Of a stretch of DNA of 64,000 nucleotides, positions 45,418 through 54,576 are shown piece after piece. Every line of letters starts with the position of its first letter. Within the stretch, counting starts at the first letter, position 1. The stretch is from Pseudomonas sp. PA27(2017) (lineage in GTDB: Bacteria > Pseudomonadota > Gammaproteobacteria > Pseudomonadales > Pseudomonadaceae), in NCBI RefSeq assembly GCF_001945445.1, contig NZ_MSXW01000002.1:1-64000 (forward strand), written 5' to 3'. The position numbers were made by a program, and so were the translations under genes. The notes beneath the pieces were generated by a model. The model saw nothing but the letters and a program-made list of their open reading frames with translations. It was not told the DNA's origin and ran no database searches.

Positions 45418-46100
45418 CAGGCGGTCACCGCTGCCACCAGGTGGCCGGCCTCCAGGCGGATGATGCGTTGGCAGCGCGCGGCAAGGCGCTCGTCATGGGT
45501 GACCAGCACCAGGGTGGCGCCGCGCTCCTGATTGAGCTCGAACAACAGGTCGCTGATGCGCTCGCCGGTATGGGTGTCCAGATTGCCGGTCGGCTCATCG
45601 GCGAACAGCACGTCGGGATCGGCCGCAAAGGCCCGCGCGATGGCGACGCGCTGCTGTTCACCGCCGGAGAGTTGGCGTGGGGTGTGAGTCAGGCGTGCGC
45701 CCAGGCCGACGCGCTCGAGCAGTTCGGTGGCGCGCTGGCGGGCATCGCTGCGGCCTTCGAGTTCCAGGGGCAGCATGACGTTCTCCAGGGCATTGAGGCT
45801 GTCGAGCAGTTGGAACGACTGGAACACGAACCCGACGTGCTCGGCGCGCACCCTGGCGCGGGCATCTTCATCCAGGCTGCCCAAGTCGTTGCCCGCCAGC
45901 ACGATGCGCCCCGTGCTCGGCAGGTCGAGGCCGGCCAGCAGGCCGAGCAGGGTGGATTTGCCGGAGCCCGAGCTGCCGACGATGGCCAGGCTGCCGCCTT
46001 TTTCCAGCTCAAGGGACAGGTCATGCAGGATGGTCAACTCGCCTTCCGCGCTGGAGACCACTTTGTTAAGGTTCTGCGCAGACAGAATGCTTGAGCTCAT
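45417..46100 (-). CDS. ABC transporter ATP-binding protein (YbbA-like)
   Basis: The 227-residue ATPase has Walker A (GSSGSGKST), the signature LSGGEQQR, Walker B ([12 protein letters not shown]) and the switch His (VTHDE), typical of the MacB/LolD group. It pairs with the FtsX-type permease that follows. The ATG at 46100 is only 10 bases from the tesA ATG on the opposite strand; the frame is open further into tesA but that is antisense. Confidence 0.95.
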   Translation of the reverse strand: MSSSILSAQNLNKVVSSAEGELTILHDLSLELEKGGSLAIVGSSGSGKSTLLGLLAGLDLPSTGRIVLAGNDLGSLDEDARARVRAEHVGFVFQSFQLLDSLNALENVMLPLELEGRSDARQRATELLERVGLGARLTHTPRQLSGGEQQRVAIARAFAADPDVLFADEPTGNLDTHTGERISDLLFELNQERGATLVLVTHDERLAARCQRIIRLEAGHLVAAVTA

Positions 46101-46110
46101 GAGGAATCCG

Positions 46111-46716
46111 ATGCGTGCGATAGTGAAGGGGGCCATTCTGGGCCTGCTGCTGATAGGGCAGATGGCGCAGGCGGGGACCGTGCTGGTCGTTGGCGATAGT
46201 ATCAGCGCCGCTTTTGGCATGGATACCCAGCAGGGCTGGGTTCACCTGCTCGACGAGCGCATGCGCGACGAGGGTTTCGAGCACCGGGTGGTGAACGCTT
46301 CGATAAGTGGCGACACCAGTGCCGGCGGGGCGGCGCGGCTGCCGGCGCTGCTTGCTGAACACCAGCCGCAACTGGTGATCGTCGAGCTCGGTGGTAATGA
46401 TGGCCTGCGCGGTTTGCCGCCGAGCCAATTGCAACAGAATCTTGCGTCGATGATCGATCTCTCACGAGGCGCCGGTGCCAAGGTGCTGTTGCTGGGCATG
46501 CGCATTCCGCCCAACTACGGCGAGCGCTACACCACGGCATTCGCCAAGGTGTTCGATGACGTGGCCGCCGAGAAAAGTGTGCCGCTGGTGCCCTTTCTTC
46601 TCGAGGGCGTGGGTGGCGTTACCAATCTGATGCAGGATGACGGCGTGCATCCCGCCGTGGCGGCCCAGCCGCGGCTGCTGGAGAATGTCTGGCCGACCTT
46701 GAAACCATTGCTGTAA
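46111..46716 (+). CDS. tesA: Thioesterase I / lysophospholipase TesA (SGNH hydrolase)
   Basis: TesA is a periplasmic esterase with thioesterase and arylesterase activities. The 201-residue protein has a signal peptide (about 1-21, ending MAQAG) and the four SGNH blocks: GDSIS (Ser30), SGDTSAGG, GGNDGLRG and DDGVHP. GAGGAA precedes the ATG by four to five bases and lies within the 10-bp gap to the divergent ABC gene. The length equals that of P. aeruginosa TesA. Confidence 0.96.
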   Translation: MRAIVKGAILGLLLIGQMAQAGTVLVVGDSISAAFGMDTQQGWVHLLDERMRDEGFEHRVVNASISGDTSAGGAARLPALLAEHQPQLVIVELGGNDGLRGLPPSQLQQNLASMIDLSRGAGAKVLLLGMRIPPNYGERYTTAFAKVFDDVAAEKSVPLVPFLLEGVGGVTNLMQDDGVHPAVAAQPRLLENVWPTLKPLL

Positions 46717-46774
46717 CGGGCTTTTCCGCTGACGGTGTTTCGGCTAATGTGGCGCCCCCGCTCTGGAGCCCCCA

Positions 46775-47056
46775 ATGTTGCGACCCGTCTGGTCCCTGTA
46801 TGCCTACCAACTGATCGAGCCGGACGAGCAGCTGGATCTGTTCGCCTGCCGTGAGGTGAAGGTGCATCTGGTCGCCCGTCAGCTGGAGCTCGGCGGCTAT
46901 GCCGATCGCACCCTGTGTGGTGGTCTGCTGCCCGCACAGCCGCTCTGGCGCGACCTGGAGCGCCCCATGCTGCAGGACCGTCGCCTGTGTCGCGCCTGCC
47001 TGGCCGCGCTCGAGGCGCAGCGCCGTGGTGATCGGCCCGCGTGGCCGGGGCGCTGA
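46775..47056 (+). CDS. Conserved hypothetical protein
   Basis: The 93-residue protein is soluble and carries three spaced cysteines (FACREV, RTLCGG, RRLCRACLAAL), the last two forming CRAC, so metal binding is conceivable. GGAG precedes the ATG by eight bases. It occupies the same place between tesA and the L,D-transpeptidase gene as a hypothetical gene in P. aeruginosa. No function is assigned. Confidence 0.75.
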   Translation: MLRPVWSLYAYQLIEPDEQLDLFACREVKVHLVARQLELGGYADRTLCGGLLPAQPLWRDLERPMLQDRRLCRACLAALEAQRRGDRPAWPGR

Positions 47057-47113
47057 GGGGCGCCACGGTATACAATCAACCCCATCATCATCTCCACCTC
47101 GAAGGTTTTCTGC

Positions 47114-48061
47114 ATGTCGCCGCGCGTTTCAGCTCTTGCCCGCTGTCTGTCGTTGGGTGCTGTCTGTCTGGCAGGCTCCGCTGCCGCACTGGAATTGCCG
47201 TTGCCGCCGCCCGGCGAGGATATCGTCGGCGAGGTTCAGGTCATCAAGGCGCGCTACGAGGACACCTTTGCCGATATCGGCACGGCGAACGATCTGGGCT
47301 ATCTGGAAATGGTCGCGGCCAACCCGGGGGTGGATGCCTGGTTGCCGGGCGAGGGCACCGATATCGTGTTGCCAACGCGTTTCATCCTGCCATCCGGGCC
47401 GCGTGAAGGCATCGTGATCAACCTTGCCGAATACCGCTTGTATTACTTCCCGAAAGGCCAGAACGTCGTCCATACCTACCCGCTGGGAATCGGTCGTGAA
47501 GGCTGGAGTTCCCCGGTAACCCAGGCGCGTATCACCGCCAAGACGCCGAACCCGGGCTGGTACCCACCGCAGTCCATCCGTGACGAGCATGCGGCCGACG
47601 GCGACCCGCTGCCGAGCTACGTGCCGCCAGGCCCGGACAATCCGCTGGGGCCCTACAAGATGACGCTGTCGGTACCGGGCTACCTGATTCATGGCTCGAA
47701 CAAGAAGTTCGGCATCGGCATGCGGGTGAGCCACGGTTGCTTCCGCATGCTCAACAACAACGTGCTCGAACTGGCCGACATGGTGCCGGTCGGCACGCCC
47801 GTGCGCATCATCAACGAGCCGTACAAGTTCGGCGTGAGTGGCGGCAACGTGTATCTGGAAGCGCATACGCCGCTGGGCGAGGAAGATGCCCCTGCTGTCG
47901 ATCATCACGCTGAAGTGGTCAATGCGCTGATCCGCCGTCACGACCTCAGTGCCGATACCCTGGACTGGGACGTAGTGCGCGAGGTGGTGGCGGCCCATGA
48001 CGGCCTGCCGGTGGAGATCGACTCGCCGCGCGACAGGGTAATCCAGTCGTCGTCTCTCTGA
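47114..48061 (+). CDS. L,D-transpeptidase (YkuD domain)
   Basis: The 315-residue protein has a signal peptide (about 1-25) and a LysM-like N-terminal part (about 50-92, DTFADIGTANDLGYLEMVAANP). A YkuD catalytic domain with the active Cys209 in SHGCFRM and a C-terminal tail follow. Such enzymes form 3-3 cross-links or attach Braun-type lipoprotein to peptidoglycan. Lying end to end with oprI, it is a good candidate for the OprI-attaching enzyme; that link is inference from context and from the E. coli ErfK/YbiS/YcfS precedent. Confidence 0.93.
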   Translation: MSPRVSALARCLSLGAVCLAGSAAALELPLPPPGEDIVGEVQVIKARYEDTFADIGTANDLGYLEMVAANPGVDAWLPGEGTDIVLPTRFILPSGPREGIVINLAEYRLYYFPKGQNVVHTYPLGIGREGWSSPVTQARITAKTPNPGWYPPQSIRDEHAADGDPLPSYVPPGPDNPLGPYKMTLSVPGYLIHGSNKKFGIGMRVSHGCFRMLNNNVLELADMVPVGTPVRIINEPYKFGVSGGNVYLEAHTPLGEEDAPAVDHHAEVVNALIRRHDLSADTLDWDVVREVVAAHDGLPVEIDSPRDRVIQSSSL

Positions 48062-48105
48062 TAAAGACTCGGGCGCTCGCGCGCGAGTGCCCTGGCAGCA
48101 GACAT

Positions 48106-48135
48106 AAAAAAGCCGGCTCGAGAGCCGGCTTTTTA
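48106..48135. terminator. Bidirectional terminator between L,D-transpeptidase and oprI
   Basis: AAAAAGCCGGCTC pairs with GAGCCGGCTTTTT around a two-base loop (107-119 with 122-134 of the 48,000s). It serves both convergent genes. Confidence 0.92.
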
Positions 48136-48149
48136 TTGCCCGGGGGCGA

Positions 48150-48401
48150 TTACTTGCGGCTGGCTTTTTCCAGCATACGCAGAGCGCGCTCGTTGGCTTC
48201 GTCAGCGGTCTGCTGAGCCTTCTGAGCGGCAGCCAGTGCTTCGTCAGCCTTGCGATAGGCTTCGTCGGCACGAGCTTGAGCGCGAGCTGCTGCGTCTTCG
48301 GTTGCAGTCAGGCGAGCTTCGGTTTCTTTGGTAACGCTGCTGCAACCGGTAGCCAGAACTGCGGCCAGAGCCAGAGCAGAGAATTTCAGAGCGTTGTTCA
48401 T
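48150..48401 (-). CDS. oprI: Outer membrane lipoprotein OprI (Lpp-like)
   Basis: OprI is the abundant small lipoprotein of pseudomonads that links outer membrane and peptidoglycan. The 83-residue precursor has the lipobox LATGC (Cys20) and a heptad-repeat coiled coil ([24 protein letters not shown] region) ending in LEKASRK, whose terminal Lys can be attached to peptidoglycan. The start at 48401 gives the exact family length. A good promoter lies about 70 bp upstream and a strong terminator behind. Confidence 0.97.
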   Translation of the reverse strand: MNNALKFSALALAAVLATGCSSVTKETEARLTATEDAAARAQARADEAYRKADEALAAAQKAQQTADEANERALRMLEKASRK

Positions 48402-48471
48402 CGTGTTCCCCTTAGGGTCAGTTTTTTGCTTATTGAAGCCCTTTCCCGAACCCGGAAAATGGCCGGCGTAC

Positions 48472-48499
48472 ATACTACCTGTAACTTTTAGTAAGTAAA
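48472..48499 (-). promoter_or_regulatory. Probable oprI promoter
   Basis: On the minus strand TTTACT (48494-48499) and TAGTAT (48472-48477) are 16 bases apart, leaving a leader of about 64 nt. The surrounding A/T-rich sequence fits a strong promoter for an abundant lipoprotein. The remaining gap, 48500-48754, shows no gene; its A/T-rich parts may include the promoter of the acetyltransferase gene. Confidence 0.55.
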
Positions 48500-48754
48500 C
48501 GGACAGCAGGCAAGGGTTCCGAATTTTTTCTCTTAAATTAACGTGCTACGGCCCAATAGTTGTACAGGTAGTGAGCATGTACGTAGTTAAGTGCTGTCAT
48601 TTTCGCACTTGAGAATTGCAAGACGATGTCAATTGCTCGGCTAAAGGATTTTGCCTTGCCCTTTACGTTCTACAGTGGCTTTATATCCTATTGTTACCGG
48701 ATGTACGCAGGCCCTGCCGGGATGTCGTGCCTGGCCCAATCGAGAGGAGTAGTA

Positions 48755-49036
48755 ATGAGCGAGCCACTGTCCATTCATCATGACCTTGCCGGTCACCAGT
48801 TCGAGACCACAGTGGATGGTGATCGCGCTTATCTTTCCTATATGGATCTGGGCAAGCAGACGCTGGATATCTATCGCACCTTCGTGCCCAACTCCCTGCG
48901 CGGTCGTGGCATCGCGGCAGCGCTGACCCAGACGGCGCTGGATTACGCCGATCAAATGGGCTACACGGTGATCGCGTCCTGTTCCTACGTGGAGCGCTAC
49001 ATGGCGCGGACCGAAGGCGCTGCCGACCAGGATTGA
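48755..49036 (+). CDS. Small GNAT N-acetyltransferase (YjdJ-like)
   Basis: The 93-residue protein matches the short GNAT group (GCN5-related, PF14542): LSYMDLGKQTLDIYRTFVPNSLRGRGIAAALT (region 30-60), with the acetyl-CoA loop RGRGIA, then a C-terminal SCSYVERYM. Substrates of these minimal acetyltransferases are not established. GAGGAG precedes the ATG at 48755. The open frame upstream is not conserved. Confidence 0.88.
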   Translation: MSEPLSIHHDLAGHQFETTVDGDRAYLSYMDLGKQTLDIYRTFVPNSLRGRGIAAALTQTALDYADQMGYTVIASCSYVERYMARTEGAADQD

Positions 49037-49052
49037 GGCAAGCGCCGCGCAA

Positions 49053-49082
49053 AAAAACGCCGAGCAGATGCTCGGCGTTTTT
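49053..49082. terminator. Bidirectional terminator before aroF
   Basis: AAAAACGCCGAGC pairs with GCTCGGCGTTTTT over AGAT. It separates the acetyltransferase gene from the convergent DAHP synthase gene. Confidence 0.92.
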
Positions 49083-49095
49083 CATGGTGGCGGTC

Positions 49096-50196
49096 TTAGC
49101 CACGCTGGCGCTTGGGCAGCACGTCCATGAGCTTGGCATGCATGCCGCGCAGGGTTTTCTCGGTGCTTTCCCAATCGATGCAGGCGTCGGTGATCGAGAC
49201 GCCGTACTTGAGCTGCGATAGATCCTTGGGAATCGACTGGCTGCCCCAGCCCAGATGGCTCTCGACCATCAGGCCGACGATCGACTGGTTGCCTTCGAGG
49301 ATCTGGTTGGCGACGTTATCCATCACCAGCGGTTGCAGCGCCGGATCCTTGTTGGAGTTGGCGTGGCTGCAGTCGACCATGATGTTCGGCTTGATCGAGG
49401 CCTTCTTCAGTTCCTGTTCGCAGATGGCCACGCTGACCGAATCGTAGTTCGGCTTGCCGTTGCCACCACGCAGCACTACGTGCCCATAGGCGTTGCCCTT
49501 GGTGGTGACGATGGAAACGCCGCCCTGCTGGTTGATACCCAGGAAGCGGTGTGGACTGGAAACCGACTGCAGGGCGTTGATGGCCACGGTAAGGCCGCCA
49601 TCGGTGCCGTTCTTGAAGCCGACGGCCGAGGAAAGGCCCGAGGCCATTTCGCGGTGGGTTTGCGACTCGGTGGTACGCGCGCCGATCGCCGACCAGCTGA
49701 TCAGGTCCTGCAGGTACTGCGGGGAAATCGGGTCCAGCGCCTCGGTGGCGGTGGGCAGGCCCATTTCCGCGAGGTCGAGCAGCAGCTTGCGGCCGATGTG
49801 CAGGCCGTCCTGAATCTTGAAGGAGTCGTCGAGGTACGGATCGTTGATCAGGCCTTTCCAGCCGACGGTGGTGCGCGGCTTCTCGAAGTACACGCGCATG
49901 ACCAGATACAGCGTGTCGGACACTTCCTCGGCGAGCACTTTCAGGCGCTCGGCGTATTCGTGAGCGGCTTTGATGTCATGGATGGAACAGGGGCCGACCA
50001 CCACGAACAGGCGGTGATCCTTGCCATCGAGAATGTCGCGCACCACCTGCCGGCCAGCCGATACGGTGCGCTGCGCGCGCTCGGTCAGCGGGATCTCGAG
50101 CTTGATCTGTTCCGGGGTGATCAGGGTTTCGTTGGAGGCGACGTTCAGGTCGTTGATCGGTAATTCAGCTATCGTGCTTTTCATCGGGTGGGTCAT
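49096..50196 (-). CDS. aroF: 3-deoxy-7-phosphoheptulonate synthase, AroF type
   Basis: The enzyme condenses phosphoenolpyruvate and erythrose 4-phosphate, the first step of aromatic amino acid synthesis. The 366-residue protein is a class I-alpha DAHP synthase (VVGPCSIHD, MRVYFEKPRTTVGWKG, GARTTESQTHREMASGLS, VDCSHANSNKD, GVSITDACI). Sequence details such as ATEALDPISPQYL and LMVDCSHANSNKD are closer to E. coli AroF (Tyr-sensitive) than to AroG. The start is uncertain: ATG at 50196 or at 50184, neither with a clear binding site. Confidence 0.93.
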   Translation of the reverse strand: MTHPMKSTIAELPINDLNVASNETLITPEQIKLEIPLTERAQRTVSAGRQVVRDILDGKDHRLFVVVGPCSIHDIKAAHEYAERLKVLAEEVSDTLYLVMRVYFEKPRTTVGWKGLINDPYLDDSFKIQDGLHIGRKLLLDLAEMGLPTATEALDPISPQYLQDLISWSAIGARTTESQTHREMASGLSSAVGFKNGTDGGLTVAINALQSVSSPHRFLGINQQGGVSIVTTKGNAYGHVVLRGGNGKPNYDSVSVAICEQELKKASIKPNIMVDCSHANSNKDPALQPLVMDNVANQILEGNQSIVGLMVESHLGWGSQSIPKDLSQLKYGVSITDACIDWESTEKTLRGMHAKLMDVLPKRQRG

Positions 50197-50305
50197 CGGG
50201 TCACGGGAGCCGGCCGCCAGCGATCCCCGTGCAGCGGGCACAGCAGTATGGGCACAGCGGGGAAGCCGAACCTTAGCGCGTTAGCGCCCGCCGAGACAAT
50301 GGTAA

Positions 50306-50722
50306 TTAGGGCGTGGATGGGGGAAAGATGGCCAGGCGCTGCTCGCGCCATTCCTCGGCGATCAGTTCCAGGGGCAGTATCTGGCCCGCCTGCTGTTCGC
50401 GATGCTGGCGGAAGCGTTCCAGGTTGCAGATGTCTTCGACCATGCGCGCGCGCAGTTCTGGCGCGTGCTCACTGAAGGCCACGCCAAGCAGATAATGCTC
50501 CGATTGCTTCGTGCACCAGGCGACCTGGCCGGGGTAGGCTACCTGTTCGCCCAACAGCGGGATGTGCAGCGTGACCGGCGTGCCTTGGGGCAGTGGTTGG
50601 CTCGACCGGCAACCGGCGCCGCCCAGGCTGATGTTGTCGAGGCGCTGGCTGGCGCTCGGCGAGTGGCGGCGCAGTCTCAACTCCACGGGCAGATTACTGC
50701 TATGACGAAGAAAGCGACGCAT
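50306..50722 (-). CDS. PilZ domain protein
   Basis: The 138-residue protein carries the c-di-GMP-binding pattern of PilZ domains: RRFLR at 2-6 (RxxxR) and NISLGG at 30-35 ((D/N)xSxxG), followed by a beta-barrel (VTLHIPLLGEQVAYPGQVAW) and a C-terminal helix (PELRARMVEDICNLERFR). A stand-alone PilZ protein is likely a c-di-GMP effector or adaptor. GAGGTGG lies six bases before its ATG. That ATG overlaps the divergent thioredoxin-like start by two bases. Confidence 0.9.
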   Translation of the reverse strand: MRRFLRHSSNLPVELRLRRHSPSASQRLDNISLGGAGCRSSQPLPQGTPVTLHIPLLGEQVAYPGQVAWCTKQSEHYLLGVAFSEHAPELRARMVEDICNLERFRQHREQQAGQILPLELIAEEWREQRLAIFPPSTP

Positions 50723-51107
50723 GACCGACCACCTCAGTTGCCATCAGAATGATATTGCCCTGCCGAGTATAGCCACGCAATTGGAACTGACCGATTTTGA
50801 TGCCGATCGGCGATTGCTCGACCTCCCCGGTGCATCGCTGGTGATCTTCACCAGCCAGGGGTGCGCGAGCTGCCGCTACGCGCGCCAGCAGCTTCCGGAG
50901 ATGGGGTTGCCGGTCCAGCGTCTGGTCTGGATCGATGCCCAGGAAAACTCTGGCCTGGTCCAGCGTTATGAAGTCTTCCAGTTGCCAGCGCTTTTCGTGG
51001 TGTGCGATGGCGAGTTCTATGGCGCGTTGCAGGCCAGGTTGTCGGTTGCCGAGCTACGGGAGGCGTTGCTCGAAGCGCTTGCCAGAGCGCCTGAAGACCT
51101 GCCCTGA
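50721..51107 (+). CDS. Thioredoxin-like protein
   Basis: The 128-residue protein has a thioredoxin fold with the redox motif CASC (Cys48/Cys51), a cis-proline region QLPALFVVCDGEFYGAL and no signal peptide. The canonical WCGPC is absent, so it may be a disulfide reductase for a special partner. The only good ATG is 50721, with AAGAAAG six bases before; it shares bases with the start of the opposite PilZ gene. The universal stress protein gene follows after 99 bp. Confidence 0.85.
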   Translation: MTDHLSCHQNDIALPSIATQLELTDFDADRRLLDLPGASLVIFTSQGCASCRYARQQLPEMGLPVQRLVWIDAQENSGLVQRYEVFQLPALFVVCDGEFYGALQARLSVAELREALLEALARAPEDLP

Positions 51108-51206
51108 ACGATGGCGGTGCGCGGCTGCTGGCCTTTTGCGGTAGCTTTTGCGCGGCGCTGCTAAGCTCAAGCCAGGCCCCGCCGTGCCGGCAGTCGAGGA
51201 GGCCGC

Positions 51207-51704
51207 ATGATTCGTTCGATTCTTTATGCCACCGACCTTGGTCTGTATGCGCCCTATGTGCTGCAACATGCGCTGGCATTGGCGCGCAGTTTCAAGGCGC
51301 GCCTGCACGTCGTGCACGTGGTGGAGCCCATGGGCTTGTTCGCCGAGTCCGTGCTGCAGACCTACGTCGATGAAACCCGCTTGAAAGAGCTGCGCAGCAC
51401 GGGCCTGGAAACCGTGATGAGCAATATCGAATTACGCGTGCTCGAAGGCTTTCGTGACGAACTGGGTGACAGCCAGGATGATCTGGAACTGATCGGCTCG
51501 GTCAGCGTTCTGCGTGGCGATCCGCCGATTTCCATTCTCGAGCACGCCCAGAAACTCGGTGTGGATTTGCTGGTCGTAGGCAGTCATAGCCATGGCGCTG
51601 CACTCGAGGTGCCAATGGGTCGCACCGCTGCCAGGCTGCTGCAGTTGTGCGATGTGCCGGTTTACCTGGTGCCCATGCTGCAACATCGATCCCGCCACGA
51701 GTGA
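51207..51704 (+). CDS. Universal stress protein UspA family
   Basis: The 165-residue protein is one Usp domain: SILYATDLGLYAPYVLQHALALAR at the start (region 4-27), LHVVHVVEP, and a C-terminal nucleotide-loop-like stretch LVVGSHSHGAALEVPMGRTAARLL. The loop resembles the ATP-binding G-2x-G-9x-G(S/T) motif. The role is stress tolerance in general. GAGGAGG precedes the ATG. It sits directly in front of cysB, as in P. aeruginosa. Confidence 0.93.
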   Translation: MIRSILYATDLGLYAPYVLQHALALARSFKARLHVVHVVEPMGLFAESVLQTYVDETRLKELRSTGLETVMSNIELRVLEGFRDELGDSQDDLELIGSVSVLRGDPPISILEHAQKLGVDLLVVGSHSHGAALEVPMGRTAARLLQLCDVPVYLVPMLQHRSRHE

Positions 51705-51765
51705 ACGACTCGACCCAGATAAAAAATCTATATATACCGCCTTTACCATTAATATGGTTATATAG

Positions 51766-51780
51766 CTGATCGACGATCAG
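51766..51780. promoter_or_regulatory. Palindrome in the cysB leader
   Basis: CTGATCG-A-CGATCAG is a perfect 15-base palindrome 30 bp before the cysB ATG. A/T-rich blocks with promoter character (TATATA, TTATATAG) stand left of it. It could be an autoregulatory CysB site or an mRNA hairpin; I cannot decide. Confidence 0.4.
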
Positions 51781-51801
51781 GCGGCGGCCTATCCGCTTTG
51801 A

Positions 51802-52785
<984 letters not shown>

Positions 52786-52802
52786 TCGACACGGCAGAAA
52801 CG

Positions 52803-52827
52803 AAAATGGCGCCACAAGGCGCCATTT
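52803..52827. terminator. Bidirectional terminator between cysB and cysH
   Basis: AAAATGGCGCC pairs with GGCGCCATTTT over ACAA, followed by TT on the plus strand; it ends both genes. Confidence 0.9.
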
Positions 52828-52843
52828 TTTCGAGCCGGGATAT

Positions 52844-53464
52844 TCAGTGGCTCAGGTGCAGGCCACACTCGCGGTTGTCTTCGCCCTTGGTCGGGTCGAA
52901 GTAGTCGAAGTTGTTCGGCAGGCCGTGGGCGGTGAGGTACTGGTACAGATCCTTGGAGGACCAGTGCAGCAGCGGCGCGACCTTGATCAGGCCGTCCGGG
53001 TTGATGCTCACCGGCTGCATCTGCGCGCGAACCGCGGTGTCGGTGGCGCGCAGTGCGGTGAACCAGACGCCTGGGGCGGTCTCGCGCAGGGCTCGGGCGA
53101 AGGGCTCGAGCTTCACTTCTTCAGTGAATGCGGCATGGCGCGGATCGTCCAGACCTGGCGTCGGGCCGTCGATGGCTTCGCGGTGGGCGCGGCTGCGCTT
53201 GGGCAGGTAGGTGATCAGGTTCAGGCCCAGCTGCTGGGTGACCTCGTCGGCGAACTTGTAGGTCGCCTCGGTGTTGTAACCGCTGTCCATCCACACGATC
53301 GGGATATCGGCCTTGGCCTGGCTGACCATGTGCAGGATCACCGCTTCGAACGGGCGGAAGTTGGTGGTGCAGATCGCGGGTTTGCCCAGGCCGATCGCCC
53401 ACTCGATCAGCTTTTGCGGCTGATTGGCGAATTCGGCGTTGAGTCTGTCCAGATCGAGATCCAT
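52844..53464 (-). CDS. cysH: Phosphoadenosine phosphosulfate reductase family protein (CysH)
   Basis: The 206-residue protein is a sulfonucleotide reductase: nucleotide-binding region AICTTNFRPFEAVIL, MDSGYNTEATYKFADEV, and the catalytic Cys200 in the C-terminal ECGLH motif. It would reduce PAPS to sulfite with thioredoxin. The usual pseudomonad CysH is about 240-270 residues, with a Cys-Cys...Cys-x-x-Cys iron-sulfur set for APS; here only Cys32 and Cys200 exist, so there is no [4Fe-4S] cluster. GGAG lies six bases before the ATG. It faces cysB, in keeping with a sulfur-assimilation role. Confidence 0.88.
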   Translation of the reverse strand: MDLDLDRLNAEFANQPQKLIEWAIGLGKPAICTTNFRPFEAVILHMVSQAKADIPIVWMDSGYNTEATYKFADEVTQQLGLNLITYLPKRSRAHREAIDGPTPGLDDPRHAAFTEEVKLEPFARALRETAPGVWFTALRATDTAVRAQMQPVSINPDGLIKVAPLLHWSSKDLYQYLTAHGLPNNFDYFDPTKGEDNRECGLHLSH

Positions 53465-53585
53465 TGCGGGCTCCGAGACGTGTGGATGATAGAGGGCGAT
53501 GGTAACAAATCTGCGCGGCGACCGGGGTGCGGCTGCACAGCGGAGCGAGAGCCTGCTACCGGGTGGCCGGCAGCAGGTCGCTGGG

Positions 53586-54572
53586 TCAGATTTGCGCCGG
53601 CGGAATGTGCCCGAACAGTTCCTGCGAGAAACGCGTACGTTCTTCGGCGTTTTCCTGAATGCCCTTGGCTTTCAGCTCTTCCAGACGAGCTTCCACCGCG
53701 TGGGCGCGATGGGTCAGGCCACAGTCGTTGGCGATCTGGATGTTCAGGCCGGGGCGGGCGTTGAGCTCGAGAATCAGCGGGCCCTTGTCCTGGTCCAGCA
53801 CCATGTCGACACCGATATAGCCCAGGCCGCACAGCTCGTAGCAGCCAGCGGCGAGCTTCATGAAACCGTCCCAGTTGGGCAGTTGCACGCCATCTACCGC
53901 GTTGGTGGTGTCCGGGTGCTTGGTGATTTTGTTGTTCAGCCAGGTGCCGCGCAGCGTCACGCCGGTGGCCAGGTCCACACCAACACCGATGGCGCCCTGG
54001 TGCAGGTTGGCCTTGCCGCCGGACTGGCGGGTCGGCAGGCGAAGCATGGCCATCACCGGGTAGCCCATCAGCACGATGATGCGGATGTCCGGCACGCCTT
54101 CGTAGCTGATGCTCTTGAAGATGCTGTCCGGCGTTACCCGGTACTCGATCAGTGCGCGGTCGCGGTGGCCGCCCAGGGAGTAGAGGCCCGAGAGGATGCT
54201 GGAAATCTGCTGCTCGATTTCCGAGTGGCTGACAATCTTGCCCGACACCGTCTTGAAGCGATCCTCGAAGCGGTCGGCAATCACCAGGATGCCGTCGCCA
54301 CCGGCGCCCTGGGCCGGCTTGACGACGAAATCGCTGCGCTCACCGATGATCTTGTCGAGGTTGTCGATCTCCTTTTCGGTGGAGATCACCCCGTACATTT
54401 CCGGCACGTGAATGCCGGCTTCGATGGCCCGTTCCTTGGTGATGATCTTGTCATCGACGATCGGATACAGGTGGCGCTTGTTGTACTTGAGCACGTAGTC
54501 CGCGTTGCGGCGGTTGATGCCCATGATGCCCTTGGCCTCAAGGGCTTTCCACGTCTTGATCAGGCCGAACAT
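53586..54572 (-). CDS. Alpha-L-glutamate ligase-like ATP-grasp protein
   Basis: The 328-residue protein is a RimK-related ATP-grasp enzyme: FVVKPAQGAGGDGI (ATP-binding), GVPDIRIIVLMGYPVMAMLRL, NLHQGAIGVGVDL and LILELNARPGLNIQIAN with the Mg-binding acidic residues. Members join an amino acid to a carboxylate of another molecule; the substrate in this subgroup is not known. It is the third gene of a minus-strand operon with a 7TM inactive transglutaminase and a retropepsin-like protein, 4 bp behind the former. Confidence 0.9.
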   Translation of the reverse strand: MFGLIKTWKALEAKGIMGINRRNADYVLKYNKRHLYPIVDDKIITKERAIEAGIHVPEMYGVISTEKEIDNLDKIIGERSDFVVKPAQGAGGDGILVIADRFEDRFKTVSGKIVSHSEIEQQISSILSGLYSLGGHRDRALIEYRVTPDSIFKSISYEGVPDIRIIVLMGYPVMAMLRLPTRQSGGKANLHQGAIGVGVDLATGVTLRGTWLNNKITKHPDTTNAVDGVQLPNWDGFMKLAAGCYELCGLGYIGVDMVLDQDKGPLILELNARPGLNIQIANDCGLTHRAHAVEARLEELKAKGIQENAEERTRFSQELFGHIPPAQI

Positions 54573-54576
54573 GGTC

